Shown: positions 31,320 to 41,260 of the stretch, piece after piece
How the letters are laid out: every line of letters begins with the position of its first letter
Position numbering within the stretch: position 1 is the stretch's first letter
The notes under the pieces: model-generated
Told to the model about the DNA's origin: nothing
Seen by the model: the letters and a program-made list of their open reading frames with translations, nothing else
Database searches by the model: none
Program-made: the position numbers and the translations under genes
From: Nannocystis pusilla
GTDB lineage: Bacteria; Myxococcota_A; Polyangia; Nannocystales; Nannocystaceae
Direction of reading: 5' to 3'
DNA: 64,000 nucleotides
Assembly (NCBI RefSeq): GCF_026626665.1
Contig: NZ_JAPNKE010000002.1
Span: forward strand, 5,743,168-5,807,167

Positions 31320-33464
31320 TCAGCCCGCCTTGCCCTTGCCCTTGCCGGTGTTGCCCTTCGGCTTGCCCTGCGGCTCGACGTGCTTGTCGCCGCGCGCGCC
31401 CTTGCCGGTGGTCGCCGCGGCCCCGCCCTCGACCGCCGACTTGCTGGCCTTGAGGACATCCTGCCACTGCTTCTTGCGCGCCGCCGGCAGCCCGCCGAGG
31501 CGCGTCGCCACCTCGCCCTCGACCGCGGGCCACGTCTTGCCGGTGGCCAGCACCGCCGCGAACGCGCCCTTGATCGCCTCGCCGTACAGCGCCGGCAGGT
31601 CGACCTTGGCCACCGCGCCGGCCTCGCTCAGCAGCTTGCCGCTGCCGACGAACTTGTTCTTGCAGGCCGCCTCGACCTGGGCGCGCGCCGCGGTGGCCGC
31701 CGCGACCTCGGCGTCGACCTCGGCGAGGCCGGTGCCCGCGTCGCTCGCGGCGGCCGCCAGCGGCAGGCCCGACCACAGCTCGCGCAGCTGGCCCGCCAGC
31801 GCCTGCATGTGCTTCTGGCTGGCCCGCAGGTCGTCGCCGAGGGCCGCGTTGGCGTCCGCCTGCGCCTGCGTCTTGCCGGCCGTCATCTGCGCGCACAGGG
31901 CCACCTGCGCGACCGTGAAGCGGCGCAGGTCGAGCGCGATCTGCCGGCCCACCGCCGCGACCTCCGCCTGTCCTTCGGGACTGGTCGCCGCCCGCCCGAG
32001 CGCCTTGAGCGGCTCGGCCCCGCGGTCCGGCTGGCGCTGGCTGACCGCGAGGTCGGCCGCGACCGCGCTCGCCGAGTAGCCGGCCCCGCCGGCCGCGAGG
32101 ATCTCGGCGAGCCGCGCCGGCCCGGCGCTGTAGCCCCCGGCCGCCCCGTCGACCGTCAGCGCCGGCCCCTTGTACTTGCCGGTCTTGGCCTGCAGCGCCT
32201 GCTCGGCCGCCTTCGGCGCCTTCGTCAGCGCGAACGTCACCCGCGTCGGGTCGACGAAGCTCGTCTTCAGGCTCTTGCCCGCCAGGGTGAACTTCGTCTT
32301 GTCGGTCAGCTCGCGCCCGCGGATCTCGCCCTCCACGCCCTTGCCCTCGGGACCTGTCCAATAGGACATGGCCTCCACGACAGGCGTCCTTATCACCGCG
32401 ACCGGCTTCTTGCCGGCGAACTCGCGGCCCTGCGACACCGCCACCAGCGGCTGATCGGTCGGCGCGCTGTCGGGCAGCGTCAGGGTCACCTTCGACTTGC
32501 TCGCCGGCGCCTCGGGCTGGAGCGTCACCTGTCCCAAGCGCCAGGTAGAGACCGCCTCGAGGTTCTTGCCGCTGACCTTCAGCGTCCCCGGCGCGCCGAC
32601 CTCCTTCGGCACCGTCGTCAGGAGCGGCGTCGGGTACACCGTGAACGCCACCGCCGAGCCCTTCTTGCGCGCCTCGGCCTTGAGGTCGCCCGACTTGGCG
32701 CCCTTGGCGATCGTCACGATCGCCCTGTCGTCGCCCTGCTCGGACGCCTTGAGCGGCTTGCTGCCGAGCTTGAACTTGGCCGCCCCGAGGTGCTTGCCGG
32801 TGAGCGTCACGCTGTCGCCCTCGAACGCCGCCGCCGGGCTCGCCGCGGTCAGCACCGGGGCGTAGAAGATCTCGTAGTCCTGCTTCAGCGCCGCCTCGCC
32901 GCCGACGCTCTTCACCGTCAGCGGACCTGTGGTCCCCGCCGGCGCGGTGAAGCGGAGCGACGTCGCGCCGAGCTCGTCGACCTTCACCGGCGCACCCGCG
33001 AGCGTCAGCGTCGTCACGCGGTCGAGGTTCTTGCCCTTGAGCGTGACGACCTCGCCCGGCGCCGCGAACTTCGGCGACGCCGACGTCAGCGCCGGCGCCT
33101 TGACGAAGCCGGTGATCGCCAGCTCGGCGACCTTCTTCTTCGCGCGCTTGAGGATCAGCTTCTTCGCGCTCTTGGTCTTGCTCGGCACCGTCGCGGTGAT
33201 CGAGCCCGGCGCGATCGTCACGCCCTCGAGCGCGATCGCGTCGAACAGCACCACGTCGCCCTCGGCGAAGTTCGAGCCGGTGATCGTGATCGTCGCGCCG
33301 GCCCCGAACTCGGCCGGCGTGACGGCCTGCAGCGTCGGCGCTGCGGGGGCCTCTGCGGCCGGCGGCTCGGCCTGCACCGGCGCGGCGCCGCCGAGCCAGA
33401 GGGCGACGCCGAACGCCGCGCCGATCACGTTCGCTCCAGAACCCGACCACGTCGTGACGCGCAC
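31320..33464 (-). CDS. secreted IPT/TIG-repeat protein
   Basis: A 714-residue secreted protein with at least four IPT/TIG Ig-like repeats, each with a VTP/ASP-type entry and a G-x-N/H-L turn: VTPAEFGAGATITITGSNFA, SPKFAAPGEVVTLKGKNLD, SPAAAFEGDSVTLTGKHLG and VPKEVGAPGTLKVSGKNLE. The C-terminal ~280 residues are helical (RQIALDLRRFTVAQVALCAQ) and end in a Lys/Gly-rich tail. The GTG at 33464 is chosen because it heads a signal peptide (VIGAAFGVALWLGGAAPVQA) and avoids overlap with the divergent gene at 33520. Palindrome 32355-32368 is in frame. IPT/TIG repeats are typical of surface adhesins; the ligand is unknown. Confidence 0.75.
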   Translation of the reverse strand: MRVTTWSGSGANVIGAAFGVALWLGGAAPVQAEPPAAEAPAAPTLQAVTPAEFGAGATITITGSNFAEGDVVLFDAIALEGVTIAPGSITATVPSKTKSAKKLILKRAKKKVAELAITGFVKAPALTSASPKFAAPGEVVTLKGKNLDRVTTLTLAGAPVKVDELGATSLRFTAPAGTTGPLTVKSVGGEAALKQDYEIFYAPVLTAASPAAAFEGDSVTLTGKHLGAAKFKLGSKPLKASEQGDDRAIVTIAKGAKSGDLKAEARKKGSAVAFTVYPTPLLTTVPKEVGAPGTLKVSGKNLEAVSTWRLGQVTLQPEAPASKSKVTLTLPDSAPTDQPLVAVSQGREFAGKKPVAVIRTPVVEAMSYWTGPEGKGVEGEIRGRELTDKTKFTLAGKSLKTSFVDPTRVTFALTKAPKAAEQALQAKTGKYKGPALTVDGAAGGYSAGPARLAEILAAGGAGYSASAVAADLAVSQRQPDRGAEPLKALGRAATSPEGQAEVAAVGRQIALDLRRFTVAQVALCAQMTAGKTQAQADANAALGDDLRASQKHMQALAGQLRELWSGLPLAAAASDAGTGLAEVDAEVAAATAARAQVEAACKNKFVGSGKLLSEAGAVAKVDLPALYGEAIKGAFAAVLATGKTWPAVEGEVATRLGGLPAARKKQWQDVLKASKSAVEGGAAATTGKGARGDKHVEPQGKPKGNTGKGKGKAG

Positions 33465-33519
33465 CGGCGAAGATTCGCCCCGCGAGCCGGCGATCGTCAA
33501 GGTATCCTCGCCGCGCCGT

Positions 33520-36500
33520 ATGACGCGTCGACTCTCGCTGTGTACCGCCTCGCTCGTGTCTCTCGCGATGATCCCGCTGGCAAGCGCCGCCGAGCCCACC
33601 GGCAAGGGCAGCGGCGGTCCCAAGCTGCTCGGCAAGCCGCTCGCGCGCGTCGTCGCCGCGGATCACCCGGCCGCGCGGCCCCGGCCGCTCTCGCTCGCGC
33701 AGGCGGGCAAGGCCGCTGCGCCGGCGCCGTTCGTGCGGACCGCCCTCGTCGACCTCGCCGCGCGCTCGAGTGAACCGGCGCGGGTCCGCCTCGACCCCGC
33801 GCACGGCACCTTGCGGCGGTGGGACGGCCGCGTCGCCAACCCGCACGGCGTCGGCGAGCGAGCGGCCCGGGCCATGCTCGCCGAGCACCGCGACATCCTC
33901 GGCCTCGCCGGCGCGCCCGGGGCCGTCGAGCTCGTGCAGTCGCAGGTGATCCAGGGCGACGCCGGCGACCTCGCGCTGCACCACGACGTCCGCTTCCGCG
34001 GCCTCCCGGTGTGGGGCGCCGAGGTCAAGGCGCACTTCGACGCCAGCGGCGCCCTCACCTCGATCGCCGCGCAGAACCTCGGGCGCCTCGATCCGCCGCT
34101 CGTCGTCAAGTTCGGGGCCGACGCCGCCCGCGCCCGCGCCCGCCGGCACAACGGCCCCGACGCCGCCTCTCGCCGCGCGGTCGATCGCGGCCCCGCCGAG
34201 CTCGGCGTCTGGCCGCAGAGCCACGACCGCGGCGGCGTCCTCGCCTGGCGCCTGATCCAGACCGTCGACCTCGCCGACGGCGGCTATCAGCACTTCGAGA
34301 CCTACGTCGACGCCGAGCACGGTCACGTGCTCGCGCGCCGTCCATTGGTCGCCACCGAGACGGTCACCCCGACCACCGGCACCGCCACCGATCACTTCGG
34401 CAAGCAGGTCACCCTGCGGCTGACGCACTACCCGGACAAGGCCGAGTACGGCCTCTACGACCGCAGCAAGGGCCTCGCCGCCGCCACCTTGCAGACCCTC
34501 GACGCCGGCAACAGCGACCTGCCGGGCAACGCCGCGCTGGCCACCAGCAAGACCAAGACCGCGTGGACGGCCGCCGAGGCGACCGCGCACGCCCACATGC
34601 AGAAGGTCATCGACTACTTCCAGGCCACCCACGCCCGCAACTCGTGGGACGGCAAGGGCGCCGCGGTCGAGCAGCTCATCCACTACGGCAACGCCTACAA
34701 CAACGCCTTCTGGGACCCCTCCAACAAGCTGATGGCGATCGGCGACGGCGACAAGTGGTACTTCAAGGAGTTCACGCGCTCGCTCGACGTCTCGGCCCAC
34801 GAGTACAGCCACGCGGTCATCACCGGCACCGCCAACCTCGTCTATCAGAACCAGCCCGGCGCGCTGAACGAGAGCTTCGCCGACGTCATGGCGATGATGA
34901 TCGACCGCGACGACTGGACCCTCGGCGAGGACGTCGTCGGTCCCGGCTTCGGCGCCCTGTTCGCGCGCAGCTTCGTCGACCCGCCGCTCGGCGGTCAGCC
35001 CAAGCACATGAACCAGCTCTACAAGGGCTACGACGACAACGGCGGCGTCCACATCAACAGCGGGATCCCCAACCACGCCGCCTACCTCCTCGCCACCGCC
35101 CGCAGCAAGGAGCTCGTCGAGAAGGTCTGGTACCGCACCCTCTACAAGGGCCACATCGGCAGCCAGGCCAGCTTCGTCGACATGGCCCAAGGGACAGTCG
35201 CCGCCTGCAAGGAGCTCATCGCCCTCGGCCAGGCCACCGCCGGCGACTGCACCGCCACCGCCGAGGCGTGGGTCGGCGTCGGCGTGCTCGCGGCCAGCGA
35301 CGTGCCGATGGACGGCTGCCCCGACGACGCCTCCGAAAAAGACGGCCTGTGCTACTGCGATCCCGGCTTCGTGCCCAGCGGCGACGGCACCGCCTGCGTC
35401 GCGCTCGGCGGCGTCGAGTGCCCCGCCAACGCGATCGAGGCCAACGGCCTGTGTCTGTGCCAGGACGGCTTCAAGCCCAACGCCGACGGCAGCCAGTGCG
35501 TCGCCGAAGAGAACGGCTGCCCGCTCGACTCCGGCTGGAACGCCGCCAAGAAGCAGTGCGTGTGCGACCCCGGCTTCGAGGGTGCGCCGAACGCTCCCGA
35601 CGGCAAGTGCGAGCCGGTCGACAGCGACTGCCCCGACAACGCCCACCCCGAGTGGGCCGACCCGCAGAACCAGGCCGACTACACCTGCGCCTGCAACGAG
35701 AACTTCGAGGACGACGGCAACGGCAACTGCGTCGTGATCGCCGGCACCTGCGGCAACGAGTCGTTCTTCGGCCGCTGCGACGGCGACACTCTGGTCTACT
35801 GCCAGGTCGGCGTGCCCGACGACGAGATCGTCAGCGTCGACTGCGGCGGCGACGGCCTCGAGTGCGGCAAGTTCGACTCGATCGTCGGCTACGACTGCCT
35901 GAACCCGAACGGCAAGGGTGCGGCCGCCACCTGCGACGCCGACGGCTACCAGGAGTGCGGCGCGAACAACCCGTTCTGCGTGTCCGAGCAGGACGCCCCG
36001 ACCGGCTTCTGCTCGCACGAGTGCAAGGCCGGCGGCGACTGCGAGAGCGCCTACGACTGCTGCGCCAGCGTGTCCGACGGCACGCGCGCCTGCCTCGTCG
36101 ACCCTTACTGCGCCGAGAACGTCGACACCAAGGCGACCTGCAAGGACGTCCCCGGCGGCAGCACCTACCACGGCAAGTGCGTCGGCGACGTCCTGGTCTA
36201 CTGCGACGGCTCGACCGGCGTCACGCAGGAGGTCTACTGCGTCAAGCAGGGCAAGGAGTGCGGCTTCGTCGACGCGAAGGTCGGCTACAGCTGCGTCGAC
36301 CCCGACTCCGGCGCGCTGCCGGAGGCGCCGGCCGACTGGTGCCCCTACGAGCACGACGGCAGCTGCGACGTCCCCGACCTGTGCCCCGAGGGCTCGGACG
36401 GCGCCGACTGCAACCCGTGCGGCGACGTGGGCGAGGCCGGCGTCTGCGACGGCGACCTCCTCAAGTTCTGCGACCCGGACGACGGCCTCGTCACCACCGA

Positions 36501-36780
36501 CTGCGCGGCCACGCCGATGACTTCGAGCTGCGGCGCGAGCGACGACGGCGGCCTCGCCTGCGTCCCCGGCCCCGGCCCCGACGACCCGACCACCGGCGGC
36601 CAGTCGAGCGGCGGCGAGGGCACGGACGGCACCAGCGGCGAGCCCGGCCCCGACACCGCCACCGCCGGCGAAGTCGGCACGATCACCTGCACCTGCCGCA
36701 GCGACGCCCCCGTCGACTGGCGCCAGCTGCTGCTGGCCGCCCCGCTGCTGCTCCTGCGCCGCCGCCGCAAGCATGTCTGA
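33520..36780 (+). CDS. secreted M4 (thermolysin-like) metalloprotease with Cys-rich repeats and sorting tail
   Basis: A 1086-residue secreted protease. It begins with a signal peptide (MTRRLSLCTASLVSLAMIPLASA) and a FTP/PepSY-type propeptide (DLALHHDVRFRGLPVWGAEV). The M4 catalytic domain has HEYSH (His427-His431) and the third zinc ligand Glu451 in NESFADVMAMM, with the GVHINSGIPNHAAY substrate block. After residue about 580 come several Cys-rich EGF-like modules (DGLCYCDPGFVPSGDG, NGLCLCQDGFKPNADG). The C-terminus has a Cys-rich patch, a Leu-rich helix and RRRRKHV, like MYXO-CTERM. It probably digests extracellular protein for predation or nutrition. The IPT/TIG gene is divergent, 55 bases away. 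Confidence 0.93.
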   Translation: MTRRLSLCTASLVSLAMIPLASAAEPTGKGSGGPKLLGKPLARVVAADHPAARPRPLSLAQAGKAAAPAPFVRTALVDLAARSSEPARVRLDPAHGTLRRWDGRVANPHGVGERAARAMLAEHRDILGLAGAPGAVELVQSQVIQGDAGDLALHHDVRFRGLPVWGAEVKAHFDASGALTSIAAQNLGRLDPPLVVKFGADAARARARRHNGPDAASRRAVDRGPAELGVWPQSHDRGGVLAWRLIQTVDLADGGYQHFETYVDAEHGHVLARRPLVATETVTPTTGTATDHFGKQVTLRLTHYPDKAEYGLYDRSKGLAAATLQTLDAGNSDLPGNAALATSKTKTAWTAAEATAHAHMQKVIDYFQATHARNSWDGKGAAVEQLIHYGNAYNNAFWDPSNKLMAIGDGDKWYFKEFTRSLDVSAHEYSHAVITGTANLVYQNQPGALNESFADVMAMMIDRDDWTLGEDVVGPGFGALFARSFVDPPLGGQPKHMNQLYKGYDDNGGVHINSGIPNHAAYLLATARSKELVEKVWYRTLYKGHIGSQASFVDMAQGTVAACKELIALGQATAGDCTATAEAWVGVGVLAASDVPMDGCPDDASEKDGLCYCDPGFVPSGDGTACVALGGVECPANAIEANGLCLCQDGFKPNADGSQCVAEENGCPLDSGWNAAKKQCVCDPGFEGAPNAPDGKCEPVDSDCPDNAHPEWADPQNQADYTCACNENFEDDGNGNCVVIAGTCGNESFFGRCDGDTLVYCQVGVPDDEIVSVDCGGDGLECGKFDSIVGYDCLNPNGKGAAATCDADGYQECGANNPFCVSEQDAPTGFCSHECKAGGDCESAYDCCASVSDGTRACLVDPYCAENVDTKATCKDVPGGSTYHGKCVGDVLVYCDGSTGVTQEVYCVKQGKECGFVDAKVGYSCVDPDSGALPEAPADWCPYEHDGSCDVPDLCPEGSDGADCNPCGDVGEAGVCDGDLLKFCDPDDGLVTTDCAATPMTSSCGASDDGGLACVPGPGPDDPTTGGQSSGGEGTDGTSGEPGPDTATAGEVGTITCTCRSDAPVDWRQLLLAAPLLLLRRRRKHV

Positions 36781-36817
36781 CAGAACATGTCCCCAGGGAC
36801 ATAAACCATTGAACAAT

Positions 36818-36848
36818 ATCGGCCAGGCCGCCTTGCAGCCTGGCCGAT
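36818..36848. terminator. 11-bp hairpin after the M4 protease
   Basis: ATCGGCCAGGC pairs with GCCTGGCCGAT across a 9-base loop, 37 bases after the stop codon. It is not built on the ACATGTCC motif, unlike most hairpins here. The remainder of the gap (to 37203) has scattered motif copies (for example at about 36996) and no gene that I can support. Confidence 0.65.
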
Positions 36849-37203
36849 GAGACATGCTCGCAGAGCCATCCTCTTCGGACTGAAGCCTCCACGGCTCGGG
36901 CCGATATGCAGCGAAGCAGCCCCGTCGTCTGCGCCGGGTCGACATACGCCGTTCGACCTCCGACTCCGGCGCTCAAACATGACCTTGACGACATGCCCCT
37001 TCAGACACGCCATCCACGAGTCGTCGTCCCCGCCGCCGACCTCGACGGGCGAAGTCGACGCCCCGCCCGTATGGCTACGAAGCCCGAATTCCGTCAGCGC
37101 TCGGAGACATGCACGGCCGCAGCCGCGCCCCCGCCCTCGCCTGGACATCGCCTCGTCGTCCTGTTCTCCTGAGAGCTGACTCGCCGTAGTTGGAGACTCG
37201 CCG

Positions 37204-39456
37204 ATGCGACCTGCCCGTACGCTCAAGGCTTCGCCGCTGTTCAACCTCTGCCCCGCCGTGCTCGCGGCCGGCCTGACCGTCTTCGGCGCCGCCGCCCGCC
37301 GCCGCGGCCTGCGTCGACGAGGCCACCTGCGCCGTGAAAAAGCCGCTCCTCCTGTTCGTCCTCGACTACTCGACCTCGATGAACAGCCCGTTCAGCGGCA
37401 ACCAGACCCGCTGGGAGGCCGCCGTCGACGCGCTCGTCGACACCCTCGAGGCCGACGAGGACCTGCTCGCGGACCAGCTGCAGATCGGCGTGCTGCGCTT
37501 CGGCCACGACCCCGACCCGGGCGCTCCCGGCACCGCGATCGCAGGCGACGCCTCCGGCCTCCTCGACGGCCAGCACCTCGACCTCGGCGTTTACGATCCG
37601 CTCGCGCCCGACAAGGCCTACCTGCAGTGCAACGGCGACGCGGTGAAGGACGCGCTCCTCGCCGTGCAGTCGCCCCTCGGCGGCCAGCTGGACGGCATCG
37701 AGTCGTGGACCGGCGGCGCGCTCGCGCGGGCGCAGGCCTACCTGCAGCAGACCGCCGCCGACCACCCGCTCGACCTCGACACCCGCGACGCGGCGATCGT
37801 GCTCGTCACCGACGGCCCCTGGACCGATCCGTCCGGCACCACGCCGCTGGCCCCCGCCACCGCCGACCCCGCCCTCGTCGCCGCCGACATTTTTAATAAT
37901 ATGTCCGTTCGGACATACGTGCTCGCGCTCGGCGAGGCGGCCGACGAGCCCTGGGCCGACGCGATCGGCGTCGCCGGCGGCACCGGTCCCGCGCGCCTCG
38001 GCCTCTACCCGACGGGCCTGCGGAACGCGCTCGGGGCGGTCGTCGACGACTTCTCGACCGACGTGCGGCTGCCGCGGTGCAGCCCGGCGATGGCGCGGGC
38101 GATGGTCCTGCTCGACGCCTCCTCGTCGATGCTCAACATCAACGGCGGCACCCAGGCCGGACCGATGGGCGCGACTGGCTGGGACCAGGTGCGCGACGCT
38201 CTGAGCGGCTTCTCCATGCCGCTCTTCGAGCGACCCGCCCTCGCCAGCACGCGCGAGCACTTCACCCTGTTCGGCCTGGCAGTGTTCGGCCACCACGAGC
38301 CCGCCCCCGGCGAGCAGAAGCTGCTCGTCGACTACGGCCTGTGTCACCGGCCTCAATTCGACTGGGCCCTCGATCCCGAGACCTCGTGCGAGCCGCCCGG
38401 TTGCACCGATCCATGGGGCGGCCCGCCGCTCACCTGGACCTTCAAGACAGGCGACCAGGCCGACCCGCCGTTCGCCGAGTCGGTCGTCAGTCACATGCCG
38501 CGCTGCGACCTGTTCCCCAACAACCCCCAGGCATGTACCGGCTCCGGCACGCATCTGCACCTCGGCCTGCAGCTCGTGCACGACCACTTCACCGCCTACA
38601 AGGCCGCCTGCCTGGCCGACGACGCGGCCATGCCGTGCGCCGACGCGACGCCGTTCATCAACGTCGTCATCGTCGACGGCGCCTACAACTCGAGCGACGC
38701 CGCGGTCCAGGCCCCGCTCGCGGCGATGCACGCCGCCGGCGTCACCACCCGCGTGATCGGCTTCGGCGACATCGTCGGCACCCCGCAACCCAGGCCCAGC
38801 TCGCGGCCATGGCGAGCTGGGGCTCGGGCGGGCTCCTCCCGCACCTCAACGCCAAGAACCAGACGCAGCTCGAGCTCGCGCTCGCGGCGATCGCCGACCC
38901 CCTGCCCGCCGACCCGTGCTGCGACACCCGCGTGTGCGTCGCCCAGAGCCGCTGCGGCGACGGCATCGTCGACCCCGACGAGCAGTGTGACGACGGCAAC
39001 GGCGGCGAGGGCGACGGCTGCAAGCCCAACTGCTTCCTCGAGCCGCCGGACGAGACCACCGGCGACGAGACCACCACCACCGGCGAAGACACCTCGACCA
39101 CGAGCGACACGACGACCGACGCGACCTCGACCTCGACCACCGACGCGACCTCGACCTCGACCACCGACGCGCTCACCTCGACCTCGACCACCACCCTCGA
39201 CCCGACCACGACGACTTCGACGACGTCGACCTCGACCACCCTCGTCCCGACGAGCGACGGCCCCTCCACCACGCAGGGCCCCGGCGAAACGTCGGGCACG
39301 AGCACCGGCAGCAGCACCTCCACCACCGATCCCGCCGGCACCGGCGGCTCCGATCCGCCCGAAGGTTGCAGCTGCACGAGCGACGGCCCCCGCACTCTCA
39401 ACCCCGCGCTGCTGCTCGCGCTCGCCGCCCTACTTCGCCGTCGCCGCCGAATCTGA
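37204..39456 (+). CDS. secreted protein with two VWA-like segments and a sorting tail (two apparent frameshifts)
   Basis: Reconstructed as about 750 residues from ATG 37204. The signal peptide (VLAAGLTVFGAAA) and the main body are in different frames (shift at about 37300), and a second shift near 38790 joins the tail. Two metal-site motifs of the DxSxS type appear: LFVLDYSTSMN and MVLLDASSSMLN, so two VWA-like folds in tandem. A Cys-rich block (CGDGIVDPDEQCDDGN), a long Thr/Ser linker and a C-terminal Cys patch, Leu/Ala helix and RRRRRI follow. A palindrome (37901-37916) encodes part of NNMSVRTYV. VWA function is inferred from the motifs; the partner is unknown. Confidence 0.75.
37901..37916. 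repeat. in-frame palindrome in VWA gene, GTTC loop
   Basis: ATGTCC-GTTC-GGACAT. It follows an AT-rich stretch (TTTTTAATAAT) unusual for this genome, and supplies codons of NNMSVRTYV in a secreted protein. Confidence 0.8.
39121..39250. repeat. Thr/Ser-coding tandem repeat in the VWA gene linker
   Basis: GACCTCGACCTCGACCACC-type units repeat in frame to give ATSTSTTDATSTSTTDALTS and more, the flexible linker before the C-terminal sorting tail. Confidence 0.7.
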
Positions 39457-39751
39457 CACCTCGCGCCACGCATCGAGGTTCCCGAGCATACGAGCCAAGC
39501 GCTCCGCGACCGACTGCGATGGCAGTGGTTCGACCCGGCGCGACCCATCCCCGGGCGCACGCGGCTGGAGACGCGGATCGGCAAGAACGGCAGACGCCTC
39601 CGCAACCGCCGACTACGCCGACTACGAAGCGAGCGCGGCCGTCAGCGAGCAGCTCGCGGAGAGCATGCAGCTCGCCCAGTCGCTCCTTGTCGACCTCGCC
39701 CAGCTCGAGGGAATGTCGCGCTCCCGGTGACTCAACCTCGTCGGAATCTGG
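39457..39751. other. gap with no supported gene
   Basis: Convergent gap between the VWA protein and the SUKH-like gene. Small frames exist on both strands but none has a recognisable start, signal or domain. No hairpin of note was found. Confidence 0.4.
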
Positions 39752-40378
39752 CTACGAGCGCGCCATGAACTCGCCGATCTCGCCGCGCAGCCACGCGGTG
39801 AAGTCCGGGTGCTCGTGGGCCTCCGTCGACACTCGCCCGCCGCCCTCGCGCTTGCGGGCGAACAGCGGCTCCTCGGGGTGATGGCAGCACACCGGGTACT
39901 CGGGGCCGGGCGCGCTGGTGTCGAAGCACCAGTGCCCGCCGCCGCCGGCGTCGGCGAACGCGACCAGATGGTCGGTCGTGATCGCGTGCTCGCTGCCGTC
40001 GTCGTCGACCCACCGCACCTCCGGGCCGACGCGCACGTGCTCGCGCGTGTGCGCGGCCGCCTCGCGCGGCGTGTACACGCACAGGTCCACCACCTCGCCG
40101 GCCGCGTCGAGCACCCGCAGCGAGCCGAACGCCGCCATGAACGCGCGCCAGCTCGGCGGCGGCACGAACTCGACCGCCGGCCGCAGCGCCGCCGCCAGCT
40201 CGTCGAGCGCGGCCGCCGGCGCCGCGCCGTAGACGGCCCCGAGGTCGCGCTCGGCCGCCGCGGCGATCAGCCCGTACACGAGCGCGTCGAGGTCGTCGTC
40301 GCCGCCCTTCCCCTTGGAACCTGTCTTTCGCGCCATGTCCTTGACGCCCTTTCCCTTCGGACCTGTCCTGCCCGCCAT
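39752..40378 (-). CDS. SUKH/SMI1-KNR4-like protein
   Basis: A 208-residue cytoplasmic protein. The central part (SWRAFMAAFGSLRVLDAAGE, ITTDHLVAFADAGGGGHWCFDTS and PVCCHHPEEPLF) resembles the SMI1/KNR4 (SUKH) fold, in which the G-x-W-x-x-x-x-S strand is characteristic. SUKH proteins are often immunity proteins for secreted toxins, but others have unrelated housekeeping roles. The N-terminus is a short duplication (MAGRTGPKGKG and MARKTGSKGKG) encoded by copies of the repeat motif; the second Met (40336) could be the start. It is the last gene of the minus-strand caspase cluster, 27 bases after a TPR gene, and may share its transcript. Confidence 0.6.
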   Translation of the reverse strand: MAGRTGPKGKGVKDMARKTGSKGKGGDDDLDALVYGLIAAAAERDLGAVYGAAPAAALDELAAALRPAVEFVPPPSWRAFMAAFGSLRVLDAAGEVVDLCVYTPREAAAHTREHVRVGPEVRWVDDDGSEHAITTDHLVAFADAGGGGHWCFDTSAPGPEYPVCCHHPEEPLFARKREGGGRVSTEAHEHPDFTAWLRGEIGEFMARS

Positions 40379-40405
40379 GTTCTGTCGGATCTTCGGCGGA
40401 GCTCG

Positions 40406-41170
40406 TCAGAAGCGCAGCCGCACCCCGGCGCCGCCGGTCCACTGCAGGCGCCCCTTGCCGACGGCGATGCTGTCGAGCTTGCGCTTGGACTTGACCGCCT
40501 GGACCAGCAGGCCGACGCCGACGCCGGTCATGATGAAGCCGAACAGGCCGATCCAGTAGCCGCCGGCGACCAGCGCGCCGCTCGGCTTCTTCTCCTCCAT
40601 CATGGGCTGGTTTCCCGCCGCGTTCCAGGCCTGCGCCTCCTCGTACGCCTCCTTGCGCTGGACGTGGACGACGATCATCGCCACGCCGCCGCCGAGGCCC
40701 CCGAGACCCAACGTCAGCACCCCCGCGCCGTACCCGAGCTGCCGCTTGTAGGCGCCGGCGATCCGCGCGCGCCGCCGGCCGAGCTCGTCGATCCGTTGAT
40801 CGACCACCAGCTGCTCGTCCGGCGACCCGTGCGGCCGGAACGCCTGGTACTCGCTGACGGCGGTGGCGAGCTTGCCCTGCGCCTCGGCCAGCACGGCCAG
40901 GTTGTAGTGCATCGGCCGCCAGTTCGGCGCGTAGAAGGCGACGCGGCGGAACTCCTCCTCCGCGTCGACGTAGTTGCCCTTATTAAAATGGTCGACGGCC
41001 TTGGCCGCGTGCTTCTGGGCCTGAGGGTTCAGCTCCTCCGACGTCTCCGCGGTCGACGGCGCCGGCCCCTCCGGCTCGGCCGCGCGGACCGTCGCCGGCA
41101 GCGCCAGCGACGCCGCGCACGCGCCCGCCACGAGCGCGCGACCGAAGCGTCGACATGTCCTGAGGAACAT
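40406..41170 (-). CDS. TPR/membrane protein, copy 1 of four
   Basis: A 254-residue envelope protein. It has a signal peptide (ALVAGACAASLALPATVRA), then a TPR-like helical pair (AQKHAAKAVDHFNKGNYVD, MHYNLAVLAEAQGKLATAVS), and two hydrophobic helices near the C-terminus (VLTLGLGGLGGGVAMIVV, LVAGGYWIGLFGFIMTGVGV). The frame could begin at GTG 41245, but that puts 25 extra residues before the signal peptide, so ATG 41170 is preferred. Its N-terminal half is nearly identical to copies 2 and 3, and its C-terminal half is different from the other three. It lies 27 bases upstream of the SUKH-like gene. The family is myxobacterial; function unknown. Confidence 0.75.
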   Translation of the reverse strand: MFLRTCRRFGRALVAGACAASLALPATVRAAEPEGPAPSTAETSEELNPQAQKHAAKAVDHFNKGNYVDAEEEFRRVAFYAPNWRPMHYNLAVLAEAQGKLATAVSEYQAFRPHGSPDEQLVVDQRIDELGRRRARIAGAYKRQLGYGAGVLTLGLGGLGGGVAMIVVHVQRKEAYEEAQAWNAAGNQPMMEEKKPSGALVAGGYWIGLFGFIMTGVGVGLLVQAVKSKRKLDSIAVGKGRLQWTGGAGVRLRF

Positions 41171-41260
41171 GCCTGAAGGCGTTCTCGCTCCGGAGGCGCG
41201 CAGGGCGGTCTGCAAGCCGGCTTCCCTCTGCATCATGTCCTGCACGCCATGTCCCGAAGG

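Noticed and set aside
30793..36945. A 2050-codon open frame on the minus strand
   Set aside because: It is a shadow of the M4 protease and IPT/TIG genes. Only its last 168 codons (30793-31296) form a gene, with its own signal peptide.
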